The notes beneath the pieces were generated by a model. The model was not told the DNA's origin and made no database searches. It worked only from the letters and a program-made list of their open reading frames with translations. Of a stretch of 64,000 bases of DNA, positions 1 through 11,184 are shown one piece after another. The stretch's first letter is position 1. Each line of letters begins with the position of its first letter. This DNA comes from Posidonia oceanica. Taxonomy: Eukaryota; Streptophyta; Magnoliopsida; Alismatales; Posidoniaceae. The position numbers and the translations under genes are program-made. Location of the stretch: NCBI GenBank assembly GCA_037176725.1, contig JAZBRS010000076.1:117323001-117387000 (forward strand). The letters run 5' to 3'.

Positions 1-58
1 ACCAGATATTTCCCAACTGAAAGTCTGTCAAAATGGGGTGTCTACACCTGTATCCACA
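1..58. repeat. LTR terminal remnant at left window edge
   Basis: Bases 26-46 end in gggtgtctaca, the inverse of the tgtagacaccc start seen in other LTRs of this window (13702, and in reverse at 54438). Bases 51-58 (tatccaca) match the end of the element A 3' LTR at 8804-8811. Either the 5' LTR of element A ends at 46, or it ends at 58 and bases 1-46 belong to a different LTR lying in the opposite direction. The window edge prevents a decision. Confidence 0.5.
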
Positions 59-61
59 GAA

Positions 62-80
62 TGGCGATCACGATGGAATG
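62..80 (+). other. Primer binding site-like sequence of element A
   Basis: The sequence starts tggcga directly after a CA-ending LTR remnant. This is the TGGCGA start also found at the PBS of element C (tggcgactctgctgggga in sense). The tRNA primer cannot be named without a tRNA database. Confidence 0.4.
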
Positions 81-1955
81 ACTAAAAGTACCCTCGTGCT
101 AGGTGAGTATTCTCTTCTTCTTTTTTCTTTTCCTTTGCAATCTTTCTTTTATTTTTGTGGATTTTCAAGGTCGTGGTGAAATTCCTCTTAGTGTTTTGAG
201 GTGCCACAACCCCTTCATTGTTTGGGTTTTTATTTTTTATACGTAAAAATGCATGCAATCACCTCCCTTTTTTGTTTTGATTCTCTGGAATAGGGGGTGA
301 TTGGATAAAAAATACTGTTTTTAGCGAAAAATTTCTGACAGTACGTTAAACGCAGGAATCTAGGCGTTCAACATTGAATGCTCCAGATCTAGCATTCAAC
401 ATCTCTGGACAGAATTCCATTCTGTTTTAAAATTTTTTCTTTGTTTTCTTTAGTGCCCAAGGAACAAGGTGTGAGGTGATCGGCTTTGCCGTAGGGACCG
501 GAACTTTAATCTTTGGGTGCTTTTCAAAAAAAAAAAAAAATCAAGTTTTCTCTATGACTTACATGGCCCTTACTGGGAACTAATTTGTTTGTATCTTCTC
601 TTAGGTTACGCAAATAATCACTTAGGTCCTAAACACCTTTGTTGCAAAGGACTTAAGAGAGGTGTTTGTATTGTCATTTAATTTCACAAGGGGCACTTTT
701 CTTTTCCTTGGTTCTTGTGAAAGTAAGTTAGAATCTCAAGTTTAGATTTGCATTCTCCCTCCCCCTTCTGTGGTTTGCTTGTGAATGTGTGCTTGAAACG
801 CAAGGGACCCAATTAATCTTGAGTACGTTGGGCTCTACCTCTACAGGGTAGGGATCTAAGTGTGCTTAGGCTTCCCCAAAAATCCTCAGGAGTTGAGGTA
901 GGGGGCAGTACCAAGAAGTGTATTTTTTGTCCCATTATGTGAGGATCCATAGACAATCTCTAAAGAAAGCCATACCTAAGCTTAGGTACCCTGAGAGCAA
1001 CGAATGGTTTAAAACACTAATAACAAAGTGAAAATCTAAAAATCAAACGTTTAATCGTTGTTTGAAAGTGTTTCTGTGCAGTTCTCTGAAATAGGGTGTT
1101 AAACGCTACAATCTGTGCGTTCTACGTTAGACGCAGCAGATCCTGCGTTCAACACATTCCTTGTTTTTTTTGCTGATTTCTGGCTTTTATTTGTGGTGAA
1201 TGATGAATGATATAGGGTGAATGATTAAACAGGAAATATAAACAGGTCATTTGAAGTTTGTTTTGAATCCATTTTCTTTTTTAGAAACTCGTATTAGGCC
1301 ACAAAAGTCTTTTGTAATTTTTTTTTCTTTTATTTATCAAAGTGTAAACCTTGTAATCTTTTCCCTTTATTAGTAAAAAAGAAGAAGAGAGAGTCAAAAA
1401 AGAAGAAGAAAGAGAGAGAGAGAGAGAAGGAAAAATCAGACCAAAAAAATAAAAAAAAGGAAAGGAAAATAAAAAAAGGGAAAAAAGAGAGAAAAAGAGA
1501 AAATGAAAATTCTCATCATTTCAAGATCTCTGTCCCATGAGTTTGTAAATAGCTTGTGAAAAACCTTGGGATAAGCAATCTTCCTCAAAATCAGTGGGAG
1601 AAAGACTGGGAACATTTCTGTCAGCAAATCAAAGTGTTAGACGCAGTCTAAATAGCGTCCAACGTTGAACACTTGGAAATCAGCGTTCAACGCTGCCAGG
1701 GAAGTGTTAGACGCAGCCATCTATGCATCTAACGTTGAACACGTGAAACTCCACGTTCAACACTCCTAGATTGCAATCAGATATATTAGACACTTGATTT
1801 TGCACGTCTTACGTTAGACACGGGTACTAGCGCGTTCTACGTTTTACAGTGACTTAAACCAGATTCAGAGCTAAAATGCCTACCTAAAGTCGAGAATGGA
1901 CACCCTGAGCATAAATAAAAATCTCTGAGATAACAAACCTGAGGAGGAACCTATC
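81..1955 (+). other. Untranslated leader of element A
   Basis: No coding region was recognised. The stretch holds a GA-rich low-complexity tract (about 1378-1505). It also has clusters of a motif related to gcgttcaacgttgaacgc (about 335-400, 1094-1152, 1630-1850), seen again at 5840-6015 and in the 3' LTR at 7610-7700. A long leader between PBS and gag is common in Tat/Ogre-type elements. Confidence 0.5.
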
Positions 1956-3959
1956 ATGAAGATATTCCATCCAACTACTGGAGAAGAAGTGGATCCCGAC
2001 TCGATCCAATATCAAGCCGTGTGTCGCTTCCTTTACAACAACACCAACCAACCTGGCCCAACGGGCATATCAAATCAACAAAATGATGATCTCCATCATG
2101 GTCAATACCTCCCTGGTGAAGGACTACGAAGGTCCATCGCAAACCACATCTCTGAAGGTCTATACCAGGGATAGCTTGGAAATGCGCCACCGGACATCGA
2201 ACACCAGGGGCAGAGAAACGACCCCAATGGAAGATTCCAAACAAGGGGCCATCCTTTGTTCTTTGAGCAACCGCAGTAGCTGCCACATGGCCAGTATAAA
2301 GGAAGAGTCAATCCACTATTCTCCAGTCAACCAGAACGGTTCCCTCAGGTTTCAAATTCAAATGCTCAAGCGGCTTAGATAGGCAGCACCGACTTGGCAG
2401 AAATAAGGAATATGCTCAGCGCACTGGGAGTACATACTCAAGCTCCGCCTTCTTTCGACATGGGCAAGTTCCCTCATTTTCGGCTACCTCCAGGCTTCAA
2501 ATATCCAAAGATGCCCAAATTTGATGGAACCACAAATTCACAAAGTCACATTATGAGATTCCAAATGGAGGTCGTGCCTTACTGTCATGACTTAGGACTC
2601 CTTATCCACCTGTTCTTCTATTTCCTTGAAGGTAAGCCCATGGAGTGGTTCATGTCACTGAACAAGGAAGAATTAAGCAGTTTCAAGCGAATCCAAGAAA
2701 GCTTCCTGCTTAAGTACCAGTATAAGGTGGAGCCCAAGCCAACCTTCCTCGACTTGGCAAAGGAAATGATGGAACCTGACGAAGACTGGTTCACTTATGC
2801 CAATCGGTGGAGAGACATGGCTGCGAGATCAGGCCTAGAAATCCCAGAAAGACAAATGGTCCAAAAGCTGATAGCAAACACCACAGGACCAATGAAGAAA
2901 GGGCTTGCCAATGCCTATTGCCCATCTATCTCAGCATTGTATGAAGTAGCGGCATCAGTCAGAGAAAATCTCCATGAATTCGAGGTGGAAGAACCACAAA
3001 TTCTTGAGGATGATATTGATGACATCGATGACATCACTGTCAATCGAATTCAAGGAAGAAGGGGCAACACCCATTATGGCAATAAAAGAAAACAATGGAG
3101 GCAACCACAACCTATCTCAAGTCTGTGGCAAGCTCCAGTCCAGTCAGCATAGCACCAAGTGCCAGAGCCAGCACTGCACCAAAAACCAGTAGTTGCATAG
3201 GTGCTAAGAATACAACAAGCTCAACCAACATTGAGGCAGCAGCCTCTGACACACTCAAACAAGCCAATAAAATATACGGAGGAGACACCACTCTCTCAAG
3301 GCAGTCGAAATATGTGGGCCATTTTCAAGAAAGACAAGCCAATGTCAATGCCTGTGCGTGAGCCAGAACCAACGCCAGAGCCAGCACCCGAGCAAGCGCA
3401 AGAACCACTGCCAAAGCCCGTGCCAGCGCCAGAGCCAATGTCAGAGCCAGCACCCGTGCTAGAGTAGTAATCAACACCAATGCCTGTGCTAGTGCCAGAG
3501 CCAACGCCAGAGCTAGCACCCGAGCTAGAGCTAACACAAATGCCCGTGCCAAAGCCAGAGCCAATGCCAGAGCCAGCACCCGTGCAAGTGCAAAAATCAC
3601 TGTCAATGCCCGTGCCAGAGCTAGAGCCAATGCCATAGCTAGCACCCGAGCAAGTGCAAAAATCAATGCCAATGCCCGTGCTAGAGCTAGAGCCAATGCC
3701 AAAGCCAGCACCCGAGCTAGAGCTAATGCCAATGCCCGTGCTAGAGCCCGCACCCATGCTAGAGCCAGTACCCGAGCCTGTCCAAGAGATGATGTCAGTG
3801 CCGCCGTTAATAACCCCGAGAGCATCCAACTTAGATATTGTTCCAATTGAGCAGGGGCATAAAATGAGCTTACTGCACTTTCCTACATCAAGGAACTGCT
3901 GCCTCATCCATCTAGGCCTCCCAATATATAAACTAGTGGAAAGGTTATCCCTGCCATGA
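1956..3959 (+). pseudogene. Decayed gag of Tat/Ogre-like element A
   Basis: One reading frame runs from ATG 1956 to 3959 and is interrupted by eight stops (2172, 2277, 2376, 3150, 3198, 3465, 3468, 3636). Seven are TAG and one is TAA. The best segment, 2379-3152, reads as a Ty3/Gypsy Retrotrans_gag capsid domain: PKMPKFDG, then LEGKPMEWF, then LKYQYK and WRDMAARSG, in the order usual for Tat/Ogre gag proteins. After about 3340 the frame becomes a Pro/Glu/Met-rich repeat domain. No CCHC knuckle, protease or reverse transcriptase follows, so the element is non-autonomous as seen. Many stops sit where CAG (Gln) would be expected, for example after EQPQ at 2277. It is a relic and not a working gene. 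Confidence 0.8.
3355..3785 (+). repeat. Degenerate in-frame tandem repeat, Pro-Glu-rich
   Basis: Short units related to gagccaatgccagagccagc repeat in phase with the upstream gag frame. They encode alternating P, E, M, V and L residues such as EPEPTPEPAPEQ. Repeat length varies around 18-36 bp. The opposite strand is also open across this stretch (Ala/Leu- or Gly/Ser-rich), which is a by-product of the repeat. Confidence 0.75.
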
Positions 3960-6539
3960 AATGTTACCCGCGGAAGCACATGCCAAAGAAGCGGATTCCG
4001 TGCATCAACAAGGTCAACCATGCTCGCAAGCCAAAGTTCAAAAGAATACTCCAACTAATGCGGCTTGTGACACAAGGGGCAGAACGCTGTGCTCATCCAA
4101 CAGGTCGCCCTCCTCTCTCAAGACAAGGCACAAATTTCGCGTTTGACACTAATTAGGGAGCCGGAAGCGAGAGGCCTCTACTGACGGAGGCTACACTAGG
4201 AACATCCCCCCTAGTTATTGTAAATAGACTTCATCTTTATTTTTTGTTTTTATTTTATCTTGTTTGAGCATGAAAAATACATAAGTAAAACACATCCCTC
4301 CACGTAATAAAAATATAAGTGTAATGAGAAGGAAATTCTACCACACAAGCATGGAAATCTAAAACCAAACTGGGAAGGACCATACTTGGCGATTGAGACA
4401 TATCTGGGCAACGCCTATGGTTTAGCCAAAGAGGATGGCACAAGGCTTGAACTTCCCTGGAATGCACTGCAAAAGATGCTACCTTTGACCAGCATGCTGA
4501 GCCCAATAGACTGCCCGAGCTTGTGAACCGATTGTTCCCCAAGACATAGGAACCACGCCCTTAGCTTCATCTCACAAACACTTTGTGGGAAGGGAGTATA
4601 GCAATGATCCAACCTTGAGACAGAGGCAAATCTTTAAGAGTTTCCCCCAATCCATGAATAACAAGTCCACACACTACCCTTGAGTCGAGCATGCTACCCT
4701 AATACGATTTGTGATTGGATAGATGTCCAATGCCAAAACCTACAAGCGCAAAAAGAGGAGTGCACCAAAATAAATGAGTTTTCCGGTCCATAAATATATG
4801 TTGACCGAATACTTAAACAGGGGTGAGACAATTGACGCTCGGTAGGTGTGCTATCATAGCATAAATCTCAGTGAGTAGTGATGGGTAGACACCTGCCAAA
4901 ATATCAAGGAAAGAAAAGAAAAGAGACAGCAAAGAAACTATCCATCAAAAGAAAGAGAGTGGAAAAAAAGACAGCAAAGAAGCTATCCAAATGAAAGGAA
5001 AAGAAGGTAGCAAAGAAGCTATCCATGAGTCAAAACAAAAATATCCGGGATTAAAGAGCGCAGTAGGATTCAACCTTGAATTGGGAGGGTATAAACTCCA
5101 AATCTTTAGCCAAAGTCTCAAGATAAGGACACTAACCCTCCTTCCCACACTCTATACTGCACACTTAGAGGCAAAGGACAGGAACCAAGGACCAGGGGCA
5201 GTTAAGTTTCAATGCAAATCTGAAGCGTCTTACGACTCAAGGATGCACAAGGGATCTAATTGTCAAGGTTTCCACCCACAAAGTTTCCTAATTCCCAACT
5301 TCACGGAAGAGTTTCCTTCTAAAAAATATATATATAGCAAAAAACCAAAAAAAATAGAAAAGCCAAAAAAAATAAATCAAAAAAACAGAAAAGCTCAAAA
5401 ATCCAAAATCCAAAAAATGGAAAACCAAAAAATCCAAAAAAATGGAAAACTTGAAAATCCAAAAAATGGAAAATCCAAAAAAAATAGAAAAAATAGGGTA
5501 AAATCTACCCAACCAAAATCACTTCATGAAACTGATAATTAGTTTGGCCAATGATGAAAAATTTAGGGCATCAGTGACTCCGCGTCGCATTTTGACCTCT
5601 CATATTCAGGATGGTCACTTGGTATTCGCTTACGAGCCGATGTTGGGATCTCGAGAAGAGACAGCCCATTGTAGGCATACCATCATTAGACAACAATTTT
5701 GAGGCCAGACTTATTATTCTCTACCTAAGTTTATTTCATGCAATTCATGTTCATATTCATTTATTATCCTTCTTTGGACTAGGGGCAAGAGGCACCCTAG
5801 AAGGAATAACAGATTTACTGAGATTGTGCAGGTTGCTTACTGATAAGTGTTGGACACTAAGAAATCCGCATCTTATATTAGGTGCTGAAATCAACGACGT
5901 CTAACACAGCAGAAAAAAAAAAGAAAAAAAAAAAGAGAGAAGGGAATTCGTAAGACGTTAGACCTGGCAGCGTCTTACGTTGGATGCAATCAGATCTGCG
6001 TCCAACACTTTACAGCAACTTAAGTTGCTGAATTTCAGGGAAAGGCCCCCAAATTATCAAGCGAGTTGCAAAACCAACTTCTTCCAATTCCAAAGACTTC
6101 TACAAGTCAAAATACACATGTAGGCGTTGATTTCACAATTTCTGGGCCCCTAGGCAATCCAGAATCTCCAATACACTATTGGAGAAACTTAGCCAACGTA
6201 ACTAGTAGAGAAGAGGTCAACCCCCTTTGCCCGACACCCGAGAGCATCACAGACCTCTCGCTCACTAATTTACGTGTCATAGGATGATGGTTCCCGTAGA
6301 GAGTGTAGGCTGCACTCGATGAAGGGGCACCTGACTATGACGAATTGCATCCATGCATGTGTCAGTTTGCTCTAGATAATAAGAAAAATTCCTAAGCCAT
6401 CCCGGTATACAAATCAAAGCTGGCAATGATGGAGGAACCTCATTATCTAGGGTCATGCATTGCATATCATGACCACCTCCCTTGTATTTTCGCCACCATG
6501 CATTCATGCACAAATACATCGTATTGCATTTGAGTGGTT
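3960..6539 (+). other. Internal region of element A without recognisable pol
   Basis: No RT, RNase H or integrase motif was found in any frame. The stretch contains an A-rich tract (about 5325-5510, repeated ccaaaaaatgg and caaaaaatagaaaa) and another copy of the gttagacgc/gcgtccaac motif cluster (5840-6015). Short ORFs here resemble nothing I recognise. Confidence 0.5.
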
Positions 6540-6589
6540 GTCGAAGTCGTTTACTTCTAATCTCTCCAATCCTCTCTAAACTTCCTCGC

Positions 6590-7400
6590 CCTGTGCCAGT
6601 CGTCCTTTCAATCCTCTTTTGACTTCCTCATCCCAGTGCCAGTTGTCTTTTCAAATCCTTTTTTGACTTCCTCACCCCAGTGCCCGTTGTCGTGTCTCTT
6701 ATTGATCCTTTGAGTGTTGGATGTTTGATCTAGCTCAATCTTCCGAGTGTTGGATGTTTGATCCAGCTCAATCCTTTTTAGTTTGACCCCCTTGGGCAAC
6801 GTCCTTGGCCGTGTCTTTTAGTTTGACCCCCTTGGGTAATGCCCTTGGCCATATCTTTTAGTTCGACCGCCTTGGGCAACGTCCTTGGCCGTGTCTTTTA
6901 GTTTGACCCCCTTGGGTAATGCCCTTGGCCATATCTTTTAGTTCGACCGCCTTGGGCAATGCTCTTGGTCGTGTCTTTAGTTTGACCCCCTTTGGGCAAT
7001 GTCCTTGGCTGTGTCTTTTCCATTACCTTATTCGACCCCCTTAGGCAACGTCTGAGGCCGTGTCTCTTAGTTCGACCCCCTTGGGCAACGCCCTTGGTCG
7101 TGTCTTTTAGTTTGACCCCTTTGGGCAACGCCCGAGGCTGTGTCCTCTTAGTTCGATCCCTTTATTTCTTATGCAGCCTGGTGGCAGCAGGTGTTAGATC
7201 TTCTTTCCCCTTCTAGCCTAGTAGCAGTAGGTGTTGGTTCTTTTTTGTTTTTTGAGTGTTGGATCCCTTATCCAGCTCGACCCCATTATGTCTTATCCAG
7301 CTTGCTCATGGCAGGTGTTGGATCTTCTGTCCCTTTCCAGCTTGGTGGCAGCACAGGCTCACATCCAAGTGTTGGATCTTCTTTTCCTCTTTTCATCGAA
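6590..7400 (+). repeat. Patchwork of short tandem arrays in 3' region of element A
   Basis: Three kinds of unit follow each other. About three roughly 56-bp copies contain cttcctcaccccagtgcc (6590-6715). About nine 40-bp copies contain gacccccttgggcaacg, 6776-7150, partly as 80-bp dimers. Degenerate copies with tggtggcagcaggtgttgga span about 7165-7380. The position just before the polypurine tract fits the hypervariable, satellite-producing 3' region known in Tat/Ogre elements. The 40-bp unit can form a short hairpin GGGC-AAC-GCCC with some variants that keep pairing by wobble. Confidence 0.8.
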
Positions 7401-7470
7401 AACCCCCTGGGTAGTGCCACACAGGAATATCATCTCGCTTTGAAGCTAGTTTCGTTCCAAAACCACCTTC

Positions 7471-7484
7471 AAGGAGGGGCAATC
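7471..7484 (+). other. Polypurine tract of element A
   Basis: aaggaggggcaatc lies directly before the LTR start tgtaga at 7485. The other Tat-like elements here have the matching ggggcatc arrangement (13690-13701; reverse at 36254 and 54439). Confidence 0.75.
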
Positions 7485-8811
7485 TGTAGATATCCCGTTT
7501 TGACATTCACTGTGTAGTTTTAGGTACCATTACACTATATCATGCTTCATTCATCATAGAGACCATTTGCTCAGCTCAAGTACTCTACGAGGGCTCAATT
7601 GTCATTCTGGGCCGTTGAACACTGGAAACTTAGCATTCTATGTTGAATGCTAGAAACCCAACGTTCTACGTTGAACGCTGGAATCCCAACGTTCTACGTG
7701 TCCAGTTCAATTTCCTTCCATATTAGCCCAACTTTTCTTTTGGACCCAAACCAATTATTCAAAGTCAAACGAGTCCACGTGCCTTATCTATAAAACCGTA
7801 ATTACCTCATTAATTGATTGACTCTTGTCTCCTTGATTGGGAGGCTAAATTTGGCAAGTTTGCAACCTGGGTGTGTTGAATGCTGGGATTCCAGTATTTT
7901 ATAACCTGCAATTGTGTTCCATAACTTTCCTTATTTTAACAAATCCAAAATTCGAATTCTTGCTTTCTTTAGAGCCCGTTGACTAGTCAACATCGTTAAC
8001 TAGGCCTAATGATTGTTAATCAATCATTAGTGGGGGAATATTCCTTTATTTTGGCAACTGTGCCATAGGTGGTCGTTGAACACTGGGATTCCAGCGTTTT
8101 CTGTTTCGGAAAGTTTTGCTGAGCTGGCCCTTTGACTCATTTTTGTTCTTCCCTTGCTTTTATAAAAGCAGGGGTACCCCCACAGCCTTGAGGGACGAAT
8201 TTTTTTGTAGAAGTAGAGAGAAATTAGAGAAAGGGAATTGTTAGAGTTATTGAGGAAAAATAGAGAGAGTTAGAGTGAAAGGGGAGAGCCAAATAGCTTG
8301 AGTCTTCTTCTATCGTCGACCACGTCACGTCAGCACGTCTTGCATTTCGTGCATAAATAAAAGGGGGTATTCTTTTAATATTTTTGATATTGCATTTCTA
8401 TTGCATGTTAGAGCTAGGCATAGTCATACTTAGTTGCAACCGGAGGGATAACATCCCTCAGGTAAGTATTCGTCCTTTCATTTCATGTTAATTTTCAATT
8501 TGCTTTGAATCGTTTACTACACTGTATTAATTCGCTTATTTTAACATTATTTTTGCAAGGAAAAGAAGAAAAAGAAGAAGCTCACCAAGCACGGGCACCC
8601 TTGGGCAACGCTGGCGTTGTCCTAAGGTAGTTGAACCCACACCGATCAATCTCCCCATGGCATCTCGAGGGCCGGCGAAAGCAAAACCTGGAGTGGCGAT
8701 CTCATCGACTTCATCACCCATGGAGTGGCGAGGTCGAATACAAACAAAAGGAGACGTCGAGAAAGCAATAAATGAAAAAGCCTCTTCTCCTCCCAAAACT
8801 CTATATCCACA
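7485..8811 (+). repeat. 3' LTR of element A
   Basis: It begins tgtagatatccc after the polypurine tract and probably ends tatccaca at 8811. Inside are further ttgaacgctgg motifs (7610-7700, 7870, 8073), a TATA box (8161) and an AATAAA (8356). A gagtggcgatctc motif at 8690 lies about 120 bp before the end, like the internal PBS-like motif of the other LTRs. The end is inferred from that motif and the short match to bases 51-58, so it is less certain than the start. Confidence 0.6.
8161..8167 (+). promoter_or_regulatory. LTR TATA box of element A
   Basis: TATAAAA sits inside the perfect palindrome gcttttataaaagc. An AATAAA polyadenylation-type hexamer follows about 190 bp downstream (8356-8361), giving a plausible U3-R-U5 layout. 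Confidence 0.55.
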
Positions 8812-9365
8812 CTTACCATATCTCGTCTTTTGCGGTCGGTAAGTCCGAAACTTACCAAATTTCATTCTTTACAGTCAGTAAGTCCGAAACTTGCCATTTC
8901 ATCCTTCTGCGGTCGGTAAGTCCGAAACTTACCATATCTCATTTCTTTGCGGTTGGTAAGTCCGAAACCTACCATTTTTCATTCTTTGCTGTCGATAAGT
9001 CTAAAACTTGCCATTTCATCCTTTTGTAGTCGGTAAGTCCGAAACTTACCATTTTTTCATTCTTTATGGTCGGTAAGTCCGAAACTTGTCATATTTCATT
9101 CTTTGTGGTCGGTAAGTCCGAAACTTGCCATTTCATCCTTTTGTAGTCGGTAAGTCCGAAACTTACCATACTCGTTTCTTTGCGGTCAGTAAGTCCGAAA
9201 CTTACCATTTTTTATTCTTTGCGTTCGGTAAGTCTGAAGCTTACCATATTTCATTCTTTGTAGCCGGTAAATCCGAAACTTGCCATTTCATCTTTGCGGT
9301 CAGTAAGTTCGAAATTTGCTATATCTCCCTTTACAGTTGGTCAATCCAAAACTTACCAATTTCTC
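8812..9365 (+). repeat. Tandem hairpin array, 39-41 bp unit, first block (element E)
   Basis: About 14 copies of a unit whose core is ggtaagtccgaaacttacc. The core is a stem-loop: stem GGTAAGT/ACTTACC, loop CCGAA. Linkers are T-rich (catttcattctttgcggtc). Stem variants include GGTAAG/CTTGCC with a wobble pair. The array is part of the 3' non-coding region of a plus-strand Tat-like element whose 3' LTR starts at 13702. It is not a CRISPR array, because linkers are as repetitive as the cores. Confidence 0.85.
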
Positions 9366-9870
9366 TCTTTTGCGTGACTTCGCTCCGGACGAACGAAGTC
9401 CCGCTTGCTTGTTCCCTCGCTCTGGACGAACGAGGACAAGTTTCCCTCTTCTGCGCGACTTCACTCTGGACGGACGAAGTCCCGCCAACTTGCCTCCTCG
9501 TACCGTACGGTCGAAGATAAGTTTGCCTTCTATGCGACTTTGCTCTGGACAGACAAAGTCCCACCTACTTGCCTCCTCGTATTGTACGGGCGAGGACAAG
9601 TTTGCCTTCTGCGCGACTTCGCATTGGACAGATGAAGTCCCGCTTGCTTGCTTCCTTGTACCAGACGGGCAAGGACAAGTTTGCCTTTCTCGCGACATTA
9701 CTTTGGGCGAACGAAGTCCCGCTGGCTTGCCTCCTCGCAACAGGCGGACGAGGACAAGCGAGCCCCCCTCTCTTGCAACCTCACTCTAGGCGGACAAAGT
9801 CCTGCTTGCTCTGGTTCCCTGTATCGGACGGATGAGGACCAGTTTTCCCCTTTCTGTCTGGGCTGACACC
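9366..9870 (+). repeat. Tandem array, about 80-bp unit with two hairpins, first block
   Basis: About six copies. Each has a hairpin with stem GACTTCG/CGAAGTC and loop CTCCGGACGAA, then one with stem CCTCG/CGAGG and a loop such as CTCTGGACGAA, followed by gacaagtttgccttct. The stems differ completely from those of the preceding array while the CCG-bearing loop is kept. Long open frames on both strands here result from the repeat and are not genes. Confidence 0.8.
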
Positions 9871-9939
9871 CCTAACTGTCACGGGACCGTCTACAGACCT
9901 CTACCATTCCTCTAGGTCTTGGTACTCTCGTTATCTCCG

Positions 9940-10505
9940 TGGTCGATAAGTTCAAAACTTATCACATCATGCCCCTTTTACGGCCGGTAAGTCCGAAACT
10001 TACCATATCTCGTCTTTTGGGGTCGATAAGTCCGAAACTTACCATATTTCATTCTTTGTGGTCGGTAAGTCCGAAACTTACCATTTTTTATTTTTTACGG
10101 TCGGTAAGTCCGAAACTTACCATATTTCATTCTTTACGGCTAGTAAGTCTGAAACTTGCCATTTCATTCTTCGCGGTACGTAAATCCGAAACTTATCATT
10201 TTTCATTCTTTGTAGTCGGTAAGTCCAAAACTTACCATTTTTCATTCTTTGCGGTTGGTAAGTCCGAAACTTGCCATTTCATTCTTCTGCGATCGGTAAT
10301 TCCGAAACTTACCATATCTCATTTCTTTGCGGTCGGTAAGTCTGAAACCTACCATTTTTTATTCTTTGCGATCGGTAAGTCCGAAACTGACCATATTTCA
10401 TTCTTTGTGGCCGGTAAGTCTGAAACTTGCCATTTCATCTTTGCGGTCGATAAGTCCGAAACTTGCTATATCTCCCTTTGCAGCCGGTTAGTCTGAAACT
10501 TACAA
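9940..10505 (+). repeat. Tandem hairpin array, 39-41 bp unit, second block
   Basis: About 15 copies of the same unit as 8812-9365. The first copy has stem GATAAG/CTTATC instead of GGTAAG/CTTACC, a compensating change. The pair 8812-9870 and 9940-10900 is thus a large duplication of a composite array. Confidence 0.85.
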
Positions 10506-10900
10506 ATTTTCCTCTTTTACGCGACTTCGCTCCAGGTGGACGAAGTCCCACTTGCTTGTTTTCTCGCTCCGGACAGACAAGGATAAGTTTCCCTCGTCTG
10601 CACGACTTCGCTCTGGATGAACGAAGTCCCGCCTGCTTGCCTCCTCATACTGTACGGATGAGGACAAGTTTGCCTTCTGCACGACTTCGCTCTGGATGGA
10701 CGAAGTCCCTCCTGCTTGCTTCCTCGTACCGGATGAGTGAGGACAAGTTTGCCTTTCTCGTGACTTCGCTCCGGTAGACGAAGTCCCACTGGCTTGCTTC
10801 CTTGCTAAGGGCGGACGAGGACAAGCTAGCCCCCCTTTCTCGCTACTTCGCTCTGGGCGGATGAACTCCTGCTTCCCCATACCGAACGGGCAAGGACCAG
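10506..10900 (+). repeat. Tandem array, about 80-bp unit, second block
   Basis: About five copies of the unit seen at 9366-9870, with the same two hairpins and more decay (loops such as CTCTGGATGAA). Confidence 0.8.
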
Positions 10901-11184
10901 TTTTCCCCTTTCAATTCGTGCTGGTAGCCCTAACTGCTCGGTAAACAACCATCAAAATGTCTGCTTGGGCTGGCAGCCCTAACTACTTGGTTGACACTCG
11001 TCAAGCTGTCTAGTCATTCTCGGTGCTAGGAGCGCTTAGGCTGCCCCCAGGTATCTTTCTCCAGATACTACGGGCAACTTTTTCGCTACCCCTTGGGATC
11101 ATGCCGTCTTTCTTCCAGGCTGGTAGCCCTAACTACCTAGATGACATCTGTCACAATGTCCGGCGCCCTTTCTCTCAGGTTGAT
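10901..11184 (+). repeat. CCCTAA-loop hairpins and long hairpin of element E 3' region
   Basis: Contains copies of a hairpin with loop CCCTAA, the clearest at 11122-11137 (stem GGTAG/CTACC), with weaker ones near 10926 and 10972. A longer hairpin at 11043-11075 (GTATCT/AGATAC plus GCCC/GGGC) matches stronger copies in C (37863, 38033) and D (56012). The stretch continues after the solo LTR at 13302. Confidence 0.65.

Noticed and set aside
3296..4054. Long minus-strand open frames (Gly/Ser- and Ala/Leu-rich)
   Set aside because: They mirror the Pro-Glu tandem repeat of gag, where all frames lack stops.
4991..5542. 183-codon Lys-rich open frame
   Set aside because: The second half is the A-rich low-complexity tract; no recognisable protein.
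8832..10505. Evenly spaced palindromic repeats resembling a CRISPR array
   Set aside because: The spacers are themselves repeats of one T-rich linker, no cas genes exist, and the context is a plant retroelement 3' region.
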